A stretch of 64,000 nucleotides of DNA from Euphorbia lathyris (taxonomy: Eukaryota; Streptophyta; Magnoliopsida; Malpighiales; Euphorbiaceae), in contig NC_088915.1 in NCBI RefSeq assembly GCF_963576675.1, positions 86,623,501-86,687,500 on the forward strand, written 5' to 3'. This document shows, piece by piece, positions 54,687-64,000 of the stretch; position 1 is the stretch's first letter, and each line of letters starts with the position of its first letter. The notes under the pieces are model-generated. The model had not been told where the DNA came from and made no database searches. It was given only the letters and a program-made list of their open reading frames with translations. Both the position numbers and the translations under genes were made by a program.

Positions 54687-57600
54687 TCAAGGACCATTGA
54701 CCATCCTAACCAGTTTCAAGCAATGTTCAAATTTATTACTTGAAACAGATTTGGTCAACATGTCGGCTGGATTATCCTCAGTTCCCACTTTCACCACCTG
54801 AACAGTACCAGTGCTAATCACATCCCTGATGAAATGCATTCTCACATCTATGTGTTTGGATTGCTCGTGAAATACTTGGTGTTTTGACAGATGTATAGCT
54901 CCTTGGCTATCACAGTAAATCTTCAAACCATCAATCTGTGTCACTCCAAGTTCCGTTAAGACTCCTCTTAGCCATATTGCTTCCTTTACTGCCTCTGTGA
55001 CGGCAATAAACTCTGCCTTGGTTGTTGACAAAGTCACAACTGCCTGTAGATTTGACCTCCAACTTATTGCCGTTCCAAACACTGTGAACACGTACCCGGT
55101 TTGGGATTTTCTGGTGTCAATGCTACCAGCATAATCAGAATCAACAAAACCTGCTACATCATCCACTAGGGCTTCAGCTCCACCATAACTCAAACCTTTG
55201 CTCAATGAGCCTTTGACATACCTCAGAACCCACTTCACCGCTGACCAATGTGCTCTCCCTGGATTTGCCATGAACCTGCTTATGAGACTCACAGCATGAG
55301 CCAAATCTGGGCGTGTACAGACCATCGCGTACATTAGACAGCCTACAACACTGGAGTATGGCACCCTCTCCATGTCTTCCTTTTCCTCATCTGTTTGAGG
55401 ACTTTGCTTACTGCTCAGCTTGAAGTGACTTGCAAGTGGAGTGAGTACGGCCTTTGAATCTGTCATTCCAAAACGTTCTAACACCTTGCTCAGGTAACCT
55501 GACTGACTTAGGAACAGCTTCTTTCTTCCTCTGTCTCGAGAAATCTGCATCCCTAAAATTTTCCGTGCTGGCCCGAGATCCTTCATCTCAAACCGTGTGT
55601 TTAGTTGTGCCTTTAACTGATTTATGGCTGCTTTGTTGTGACAAGCTATAAGCATGTCATCAACATATAACAAGAGATAAATCTTAGAGCCATCACTAAG
55701 GTTTCTACTATACACACACCAGTCATAACTAGACCTATGAAAGTCCTGACTTATCATAAACTCATCGAACTTCATGTACCACTGTCTAAGGGACTGTTTC
55801 AGACCATATAGAGACTTCTTAAGCAAACATACCCGCCGGTCTTTATCTCCTATTTCAAATCCCTCTGGTTGTTGCATATATATGACCTCATCTAGGTTTC
55901 CATGAAGAAAAGTTGTTTTAACATCTAACTGTTCTAACTCTAGGTCAAAACGAGCTACAAGAGAGAGAATAATCCTAATAGACCTATGTTTAACAACCGG
56001 AGAATAGATTTCATTAAAGTCTATACCTTCCTGTTGTGTAAACCCTTTGGCAACTAACCTAGCTTTAAACCTAGGTCTCTCTACACCGGGTATCCCTTCT
56101 TTTCTTTTAAACACCCACCTTGAACCGACCAACTTCTTATCAGGAGGTTTATCTACCAAAATCCAAGTCTCATTTTTATCAAGAGATTTTATCTCATCCT
56201 TCATTGCGTTAAGCCACTGTTCCTTGTCAGCCGAATTCACAGCTTCCCTATAGGTTACAGGTTCAGATTCTTGTACTTCCTTAGCAACACTAAATGCATA
56301 AGCTATAAGGTCCTCAAAACCATATCTAACCGGGGCCCTAGGGACTCTTCTTTCACGGTCTCTAACAAGTCTATAGCTTTGACTGGATTCAGTAGGATTA
56401 CCATCACTCACTTCTTGTTCGGTTTGACGGGTGTTTTCACTATTTTCTTCAAGCTCCACCTCATTCTTAACACTCTCAAGGTTTTGAATGGATTCAGGAA
56501 TACTTGGTTCTATCTGAGTTTTCTCTTGGTTTTTCTGATAAGGAAAATCCATCTCATTGAACACTACATTTCTGCTCACTATGGATTTCTTATAACCAGG
56601 TTCTAGGCACCACAACTTATAGCCCTTGACTCCTATAGGGTAGCCTATAAAAACACATCTTAGAGCCCGAGGTTCTAGTTTTTCCTGTCTAACGTGTGCA
56701 AAAGCCAAACAGCCAAACACTCTAAGTTTTTCATAATCCTCTGGGTGATCTGACCATATTTGCATAGGTGTTTTAAAGCCTATAGCGGATGATGGGCACC
56801 TATTGATTAGGTAACACGCAGTTTGCACTGCTTCAGCCCAGAAAGACTTAGGGAGACTGGATTGGATTAACATGCACCTAACTCTCTCTAGGATAGTCCT
56901 ATTATACCTTTCTGCTAGGCCATTCTGCTGTGGAGTTCCAGGAACAGAGTGATGCTTGGTTATACCCGACTTCTTGCACAAAGTGATGAAATCTTTGTCA
57001 AGAAACTCCAAACCATTGTCGGTTCTCAAACTTTTGATTTTCTTTCCTGTTTGATTTTCCACAAGCACTTTCCAATCCTTGAACGTTTGCAAGGCTTCAT
57101 TCTTGTGAGCTAGAATATAAACCCATACTCTTCTAGAGTAATCATCAATGAGGGTCATAAAATAGGTCCTCCCACCATGAGACTTGGTTCTTGTTGGCCC
57201 CCATAGGTCAGAGTGAATGTATTCAAGAATGTCCTAGGTTCTATGGGTTGCTGACTTAGGAAACTTGACTTTACTAGACTTCCCTAAGACACAGTTCTCA
57301 CAGAAATCTATTTTTCCTATGTGATCTTTACCAAAACAACCCTGCTTCCTAAGTTCATGTAAACCTACTTCACTCACGTGACCTAGTCTAAGGTGCCAAA
57401 GAGTGGTTCTATCTGTCTTAGACTCGGTGAGATTTGCTGCAGAGATTAACACAGTACTACCTAAGAGAGTGTACAGGACATTACTCATGGTACCTTTCAT
57501 AACAACTAAAGATCCTCTAGCTATTCTTATGATACCCCCTTCGGCTCTATAATTGTATCCTTGTTTATCAAGCGTACCCAAAGAAATTAAATTTCTTTTC

Positions 57601-58649
57601 AGTTCTGGCACATACCTCACACCGGACATAATCCTTTCTTGGCCATCGAACATCTTCAGCCTAATGGAGCCTTAACCCAGTACCTTGCACAACTTATTGT
57701 TGCCTAGAAGAACCCTCCCACCTTCTTCTTGAAAATCTTCGAACCACGTCCTGTTGGGAGTCATATGGAACATACACCCGCTGTCCAGGATCCAGTTGGT
57801 GTTTGGATCTTTATCAGTGACAGCGAGAACTTCAGCGCTCTCATAACCTTCTTCTACCACGGCGGCTTCGCCTTGATCTTTAGGTTGGCCTTGACTCTTC
57901 TTCCTCTCAGGACAATTTTTTCTGAAATGTCCTTCCTTATGGCAGTGGAAACACTTGTAGACCTTGCCTTCTTTATTGCTTGAGGATGGAGTCTTGGACA
58001 TTTTTCCGTTCTTGTTCTTTGGCTTGTGAGAGTCCTTTTTCCCAGACCTTCCACGAACAAGCAATCCTTCCGCAGCTTCAGTGTTGGTGCTGGCCTCAAT
58101 CTGTTTTGACTTTAGAGCCATAAGAACTTCTTCCAGGCTTAGTGTTTCTCTTGCATACTTCATTGTTTCAACGAAGTGACCGAAAGAATGGGGTATGGAA
58201 TTCAAGATCATTATGGCCTGATCTTCGTCTTCAACCTTTACCTCTATGTTCTCTAGGTCAATTATGATCTTTGAGAAATCATCAAGATATTCTTCGACTG
58301 GCTTGTCCTCATTCATCTTGAAACCAAAAAGTCTTCCCTTCAGATAAACTCGATTGGTGAGCGTCTTCGTCATGTACAACTGTTCAAGCTTGAGCCAAAC
58401 CCCAGCAGCTGAGGTTTCCTTTGAGACTTCTCTAAGCACCTTGTCGCCAAGATACAGGACGATCATACTGTAAGCCAATTCAAGAAGATCTTCTTTCTCC
58501 TCCTTCGTCATTGTCGCCGGAAGTTCCTTCTCGCCCTTCAGAGCCTTCGCAACCTTCATCTGGACCAAGATTGCTTTCATCCTCTGTCTCCATAGCGCGA
58601 AATCACCCTTACCGTTGAAACGCTCGATCTCGATCTTTGTGAAACCCAT
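54687..58649 (-). pseudogene. Copia gag-pol polyprotein with two nonsense codons
   Basis: ATG at 58649 (MGFTKIEIERFNGKGDFALW) begins about 1,320 codons in one frame: gag, the zinc knuckle CFHCHKEGHFRKNC, protease (NWILDSGCMFHMT), GAG-pre-integrase (LWHLRLGHVSEVGL), integrase (HSDLWGP, RTDNGLEF, TPQQNGLAERYNRT), RT (SRWVFKRKEG, SLYGLKQSLRQWY, LLYVDDMLIA) and RNase H (FVDSDYAGSIDTRKSQTGY, then YCDSQGAIHLSKH). Only TAA at 57672-57674 and TAG at 57234-57236 break it; frame is kept across both. The DSG protease and YVDD motifs are intact. The gag start resembles Tork/TNT1-type copia, a tentative lineage call. Confidence 0.93.
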
Positions 58650-58679
58650 TGATCTGTCTTGATTAGCTCTGATACCAAT

Positions 58680-59253
58680 TGTGAACAATACTATACTTCG
58701 AACGATTAATCAACCACACAGACAACGAACTCCAAAGATCACAGATTGGATCTTGAAACAATAGCAAAAAGAATACACACAGAATTTACCCTGGTTCGGC
58801 TTAAATGCATACATCCAACAACTTCACTAATCAATGGAGATTACAACAAGATTCAGAAACCGTTTCCTCTGAAGAAACTCTCGTGTTTCCCAATCCCTCG
58901 CTCTACAAGCTTTGCTTTCCCAAATCAGTTCTCACAGTGTATACAAAATGATTTCCCAAAAGGATTGATCTAACTCATTCGCAACCTAGACCCTTTATAA
59001 CATATGCTTTACAAGAATTGTGAAATACCCAAAAAACCCCTTACTCAAAATGTATTAACACATCAAGACCATGCTGACTTGTTTACACATAATCATGCTG
59101 ACTTGTTGAATCACTCATGCTGACTTGATGACTTACAGTCATGCTGACTTGTTGAATCACTCATGCTGACTTGATGACTCACAGTCATGCTGACTTGTTG
59201 ACTCACAGCCAACATCAGCACATCAGCTCGTGATAGAAAAACAACGACTTACA
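58680..59253 (-). repeat. 5' LTR with six CATGCTGACTTG repeats
   Basis: 574 bp, the copy adjoining the primer-binding site (58666-58679). Six repeat units lie between about 59069 and 59206. Confidence 0.92.
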
Positions 59254-59258
59254 GTATG

Positions 59259-60720
59259 CAACCTTACAAGTTAAAAGATATACAAACTTATTGGTATTAA
59301 ATGAATGATAAAGAAAAAAAAACCTATCAATAAGTTCAAGATTGATCAATAGCTTTCTAATCACATGTGACAACAATGTATAGTCTTTGATATATGCCAT
59401 TAGAAATTAAATTAGAAAAGCTTTATTATCAGCATCTTCACCATCAGTCATCGTTCTTCTACAATGGTAAAACCAAGATTAGAAAACAATCAGGAAAAAA
59501 GCAAACATTACACAAAGCATAATAAAAAATAGGTCGATCTCCAACATATATCTGAGGAAAATCCCAAACTTTACTTGGATAGAGGACGTAATTCCATAAA
59601 AGATCTCCGACAGATAAATCCACTGATCCATTCATAGAATTGCCCTCAGTTGTCCAAGTAAAGAAGCTTGAGATTGTGGTGTTCTTAGATTTTCTGTTCA
59701 CCAAAATCCCATGAGCAGAAAATCCTCAAACTCCTCAAACTCAAGCCCAACTTCAATTTCCATAAATCATTCCATTAAAACACCAATTCAGCCAAAAATT
59801 CATTATCAATTTATCAAGAACCAAACTCAAAGTATGAACATCAAAATAAGCCAAAAATTATACATAATATACTTAATTCATTCAGTTTTTAAACACAACT
59901 CATAATCAGGAACTAGTTATGGAAAACTCTCAATTAACCCAAATCATTTGTAAGAAACCCACAAGAAGTAAATTTTTGGAACTTTATGGTTCAATATATA
60001 TACAAACCTCAAGGATAGTTGATATTTACTTACATTGCCCAAAAATTGAGAGAAAACACCTCAAAACCCAAAAATTGCCTCTAAAAGACACCTCCAAATC
60101 AAAATCCCTTCAGTCAGAAGTTCGTCATGTGTCTCTAGAAGCTACAATTAAAATTTTAAGACATTTGGATGGTTAGATCGCCACAAAATCCAAAACGGTG
60201 GAGTTGCCTTGAATTTGGTGGTGGAAGAAGAAGATGACGAGGAGGAGGAGGAGGAAGAAGGTAGGTGTAGTGAGGGCTTTAAGAATTGTCTAAATGATTC
60301 TCTAGAAATATGACCCAAATTTGGTTAAATACTTAGTTATGATAATATGGAAAATATCATTTTTGATCCATCAAAACCTAATTTCTTTTAAAACTTACCA
60401 TAAACTTATAATTACTCTTAAAAATATCCAATTACGTTGTAAACTGCATCCATAACATCCATTTAATCCACCAATATTCAAACAAATATAATCTAATCTA
60501 ATATTGGGGTATAATAATTAAAATTAAAGACATGAGCGTGACATATATGTTCCTTTCACTTATTTTCAGTCTCTTACTCTTTATTATCACATTTGAATTA
60601 ATTCTTATAAAACCTAAATTGCTATTATTATGGAGAAATTCTTACTACAAGTTTGAAATGATAGAAAAGTTACCATTAGTAGGTACTACAACTACTCAAT
60701 GTCATGAAAAGGGATAATTC
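59259..60720. other. Interval without a confirmed gene
   Basis: No family is recognised. On the minus strand, 59704-59459 is open for 81 codons (NTTISSFFTWTTEGNSMNGS, VGDLLWNYVLYPSKVWDFPQ) and could include an exon, with CATTGTAG near 59462-59455 as acceptor for a short last exon; the implied intron of about 53 nt is shorter than usual. A GAA/GAG-rich run lies near 60225-60260. Coding status is uncertain. Confidence 0.3.
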
Positions 60721-60945
60721 AGTCCCTACCAGCCAAATGGGTTACTACCGGAGAAGAATGTACTCCAGCCCTGGGATGGATTGCCCTAATTTTTTTAAGT
60801 GGGTTACTAAACCCAGCCACTAATTTATACTTCTAGTCCCGGGAATAGACCAAACTACCCTTTGACTAAATTTGAAAAAACCCAAAACCTCTCAAGAACC
60901 CTATACGATTTTTGCTCAAATCCGGACAAATTAGTGAACCGAATC
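60721..60945 (+). promoter_or_regulatory. Upstream region of the PMD gene
   Basis: It is GC-richer than the preceding interval and lacks ORFs. Phrases such as AAATGGGTTACTACCGGAG and AAGTGGGTTACTAAACCC repeat within it and resemble foldback or transposon ends. A promoter is inferred only from position. Confidence 0.3.
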
Positions 60946-61068
60946 ATGGATGGTGACAGAAACCGTAAAGAAAAAGCTAAAATGGTAAGATTTACCACTT
61001 TATTTCGTTGATTTTTAGATCGAATTGAATCTGTTGGTGGTTTGAAAAAAATCACCGGAATCGCAGTC

Positions 61069-61260
61069 GGGCGTATGAGAATCACGCCCAATCTGCGGTT
61101 CGGGCGTATGAGTATCACGCCCGACCAGTGGTGCGGGCGTGATAGCCACTTGCCCACACCAGTGGTAGGGCGTGATACTCATACGCCCGAACCACTGATA
61201 TGGCGTGATGTTTATACGCCCACCCAGTGGTTCGGGCGTGATTCCCTTACGCCCCACGTT
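61069..61260. repeat. 33-bp palindromic tandem repeat, about six units, in PMD intron 1
   Basis: Six units of 33 bp begin at 61069. Most contain GGGCGT, about nine bases, then ACGCCC, so each can form a hairpin. The + strand reads GRMRITPNLRF, GRMSITPDQWC, GRDSHLPTPVV, GRDTHTPEPLI and so on; the minus strand is also open and reads similar GRxxxTP units. Confidence 0.85.
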
Positions 61261-61269
61261 GTTTTTTTA

Positions 61270-61565
61270 TAAAAAATTATATTATTTAAAATTTTAGTTA
61301 TTTAGTGTAATTTTATAATTTTAGTTTAATTTTAGTATAAATTTAGTATAGTATTAGAATGATTTTTACAATTTTATTAATTTAGGGTAATTTTATAAAT
61401 TTAGTATAAATTGAGTATAACTTTAGTATAATTTATTATAATTTTATTAATTTAGTGTAATTTATTATTATCAATTGTATTAATTTAGTAGTATTTTAGC
61501 ATAATTTTATAAATTTAGTATAATTTACATTATTTACAATTTTATTAATTTAGTGTAATTTTTTT
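61270..61565. repeat. AT-rich TTTAGTATAA-type minisatellite in PMD intron 1
   Basis: The intron sequence is built of variants of AATTTTAGTATAATTT and AATTTTATTAATTTAGTGTA. The same theme fills intron 2. Confidence 0.7.
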
Positions 61566-61949
61566 GTAGACGGAGCGGCCTACTAGGGGTGGGAAATCCA
61601 TCTCGTCATCTGTTCGTCGTCTAGATATGGACGACGAGGATGATACACCACGGCATACGAGATTGCGTGGTATTGATGGATCTACTCGTAGGCTGAGAGG
61701 GGCTGCGACGGAGCAAGTGAGGAGGGGGCCGATTATGGATCAGCCCGATATTCATGGATCAGAGGGGGCGACTGATTTTGATAACAGAGAGCCTGATAGT
61801 GATTCTTTTCAGGACTACCTGGATGTGGCAGCCCGGACAGTGCGACAGTCTGCAGTTGCACATGATCGCGAGGTTGAAGAGAGCGATGAGCAGCCGACCC
61901 CGGGGAGACAGCCGACCCAGCGCGTAGGAGGTCGTTTTGCGAGTACATG

Positions 61950-62436
61950 TATTTTTTATAATTTTAGTATAATTTTAGTACAATTTTAGTATATTAGTAT
62001 ATTTTAGTATATTTATAATTTTAGTATAACTTTAGTATAATTTAGGTATATTTTAGTATATTTTAGTATAATGTTAGTATATTTTAGTATAATTTAGTAT
62101 ATTTTAGTATATTTTAGTATAATTTTAGTATAATTTAGTATAATTTTAGTATTTTTTAGTATAATTTAGTATATTTTAGCATAATTTAGGTATATTTTAG
62201 TATAATTTTAGTGTATTTTAGTATAATTTAGTATATTTTAGTATAATTTTAGTATAATTTAGGTATATTTTAGTATAATTTTACTATAATTTTAGTATAT
62301 TTTAGTATAATTTTAGTATATTTTAGTATAATTTTAGTATAACTTGGTATATTTTAGTATAATTTAGTATATTTTAGGTATATTTTAGTATAATTTAGTA
62401 TTTTTTTAGGATATTTTAATATAATTTTATAATTTT
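61950..62436. repeat. AT-rich TTTTAGTATA minisatellite filling PMD intron 2
   Basis: Nearly the whole intron consists of 10-12-bp variants of ATTTTAGTATA, with occasional TTTAGGTATATT forms; I count well over thirty. The splice acceptor AATTTTCAG follows at 62431-62439. Confidence 0.85.
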
Positions 62437-64000
62437 CAGGGACAAGCAAACATCCCAAAGCTAGTGAGGACGAGAGCTGGGTAGTTACTGCACCGGTTGA
62501 TGGTGGTCCCGTTGATGGTTCCGTGATTCCTAGTTTTCTAGGACATGTTGCCTCACGGATGTTGGGAGGAGAGATTCAGTCGTTTCTAACATGCTACAAC
62601 AGATCATCAGCATGCCAAGATTTGTGTCAGTGGTTTTCTGGTGTGTCACCCGAGGTAAGCATAATATAGTGTGTCAACATTTATTGTAATTTGTATTTTT
62701 AACTATAAACATAAAAAACATTCAGTAATTGTATAAATTGTATATGTGTCATTTTACAGCTGAGGGAGATGATCGAGAGGACTAATTTGTCTCACCTTCC
62801 ACATGCCATGTTCAAGAACCTCGACACTCCGCTGTTGACTGCGTTCGTGGAGCGGTGGCAGCCTGATACGAACTCCTTCCACATGTCGTTCGGGGAGATG
62901 ACTATCCAGCTGCATGATGTGTGGCAGATTCTTCGGATCCCGATCGACGGTCCGATGGTGTCCGAGTCTCCCCCTACTGACGGGCTTCATGCCATGTGCA
63001 TGATGATGTTTGGGGTGAGTCAGGCTGAGCTTCTGTTGCCGACCCGACATTTATGGGGTGGTGGAGGTGTATTTGTTGGGGCTGTACATGGGCTTCTGAC
63101 CGAGGGTAGGGATGACGTTACTCGGGCCACAGCGTGGATGTGGCTTATGCTTGGATCCACTCTGTTTGTTGACAAGAGTGGAGATAGGATTAGGCCGGCC
63201 CATCTTGCTGAGGTTTACAGCGGTGTCAGCGGGGCAGCTGGACTATCATGGGGTCTGCTACACTAGCCATGTTGTACCGGCAGCTGGGGATAGCGAGCAG
63301 AGGAGACTGTTCAGGTATATGCGGATGTTTGACCCTACTACAGGCATGGATATACGAGTATTTTTCGGTGTTCCGGCCGCATAGAGGAGCTCACTTGATC
63401 CCAGCTGACCATGCCCGTACACTGAGATGGGAGGTCGGGGTACCAGGCAAGACGACCGCCCGACTAGATACCTTTCGCGGGCAGCTGGACCGTATGACGG
63501 CGGCAGATGTATTTTATAAAATTTTAGAATTAATTTAAGTATTATTTATAGTATATTATTATTTTTTTATTGAGTATTACTTTTTTCCAGGTGACGTGGT
63601 TGCCTTATGGTCCTGTCCCGGATGATGATCGGCTTCGAGTGTCCTACGCCGGTTGGATACGGTGTAGAGACATCGTCGAGCCGTATATGCCCGATCGAGC
63701 GCTGCGACAGGTCGGATATACTCAGCCTATCCCAGCTGAGCGTATTAGACCTGATAAAGCAGTACGACCATGGAGATCTATAGCGTATAAGCTCACGCAT
63801 TCCTTAGTCACAGTTGAGGATACCTGGCGGAGATTTCCATTGGCTTGGGGCATTGATCGTAGGAGATGACGACCCGTTGGATACGATCCCACTGCCTGTG
63901 AGCCTGCTTATATGGACTGGTATAGGCGACATTCGCATCCCTATCTTCTTCATGCACCACAGGCTGGACCGGTACATCATGCTCGCGCCAACAGCGAATT

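Larger units (their letters stand above)
54038..59253 (-). mobile_element. Ty1/copia element, nearly complete, 5.2 kb
   Basis: LTRs at 54038-54635 and 58680-59253 (read on +, TGTGAACAATAC to CGACTTACA) enclose one gag-pol frame on the minus strand with two in-frame stops. The primer-binding site ATTGGTATCAGAGC next to the right LTR matches initiator tRNA-Met, and a polypurine tract (AGACAAGGTGGAGAT, minus) lies next to the left LTR. GTATG flanks both sides. LTRs are nearly identical except for one 24-bp repeat unit, so the insertion is young. Confidence 0.93.
60946..64000 (+). pseudogene. Plant mobile domain protein (MAIN-like / PP7 long-form type), disrupted, runs off the window
   Basis: Inferred exons: 60946-60984, 61570-61942, 62440-62654, 62760-63508, 63591 onward, all with GT-AG borders and matching phases. 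Exons 1-2 code a basic, Arg-rich N-terminus (MDGDRNRKEKAKM). Exons 4-5 hold the plant mobile domain: TAFVERWQPDTNSFHMSFGE, MTIQLHDVWQILRIPIDG, AMLYRQLGIASRG, CLTLLQAWIYEYF, VSYAGWIRCRDIVEPYMPDR and ALRQVGYTQPIP; after the stop, YDPTACEPAYMDWYRRHSHP. The domain is shared by MAIN/MAIL proteins and transposon-borne genes; its biochemistry is not settled. Lesions: a one-base deletion in the GGGG run near 63249-63252 shifts the frame, and TGA at 63867-63869 is in frame. Confidence 0.8.

Noticed and set aside
59459..59704. Terminal exon of an unknown minus-strand gene
   Set aside because: The implied intron is only about 53 nt, no family is recognised, and upstream exons cannot be traced; kept only as a note.
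1..64000. CRISPR arrays, operons, tRNA or rRNA genes
   Set aside because: None seen; the direct repeats here are LTRs, MITE arms or satellites, and the sequence is eukaryotic.

Overview
The window is nuclear DNA of a flowering plant, most likely a eudicot. It is AT-rich, has GT-AG introns and one intact host-type gene, and is otherwise dominated by plant transposable elements. The species cannot be told from the sequence.

Layout. (1) 1-2778: a complete six-exon WRKY transcription factor gene of group IIb (WRKY6/31/42 type) on the + strand, the only clearly functional protein gene. (2) 2779-13300: gene-poor DNA packed with DNA-transposon derivatives: two adjacent foldback MITEs, a 1.53-kb element with a 10-bp target duplication and a pogo-like MITE inside it, a deleted pogo/Lemi1-like element that keeps the tail of its transposase, a 62-bp micro-MITE with an 8-bp target duplication, and one foldback element inserted in another. 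(3) 13340-18250: exons of a broken minus-strand gene (DUF3615-like) and tandem copies of a short basic first-exon-like segment, with MITEs and SINEs between them. (4) 19900-24954: a decayed Ty1/copia fragment (minus) carrying a gag-protease-only Ty3/gypsy-like element. (5) 25103-51553: a SIRE/Maximus-type copia element on + with an env-like ORF, interrupted exactly at the env-like stop codon by a 13.4-kb Athila-type gypsy element on -. The SIRE 3' LTR is followed by a second, truncated gag, so the array reads LTR-internal-LTR-internal. (6) 51554-54037: MITEs and tandem repeats. (7) 54038-59253: a nearly complete Ty1/copia element (minus) with a GTATG target duplication and two in-frame stops. 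(8) 59254-60940: sparse DNA. (9) 60946-64000: a plant mobile domain (MAIN-like/PP7-long-form) gene on +, disrupted by a one-base frameshift and a stop, whose first intron holds a 33-bp palindromic repeat array open on both strands.

Relationships. The WRKY gene stands alone. The rest is layered insertion history: SIRE was inserted first, then Athila into SIRE; the TR-GAG-like element went into the copia fragment; the third copia is separate. Athila LTRs differ by roughly 1 percent by eye, so that insertion is recent, yet its pol already carries one stop and one frameshift. I see no bacterial-type system, CRISPR array, rRNA or tRNA gene. The observations most worth following are the repeated palindrome in the Athila LTRs, the paired env-like ORFs, the bidirectionally open repeat in the PMD intron, the decapeptide minisatellite in the copia fragment, and the nested foldbacks with an unfilled relative.
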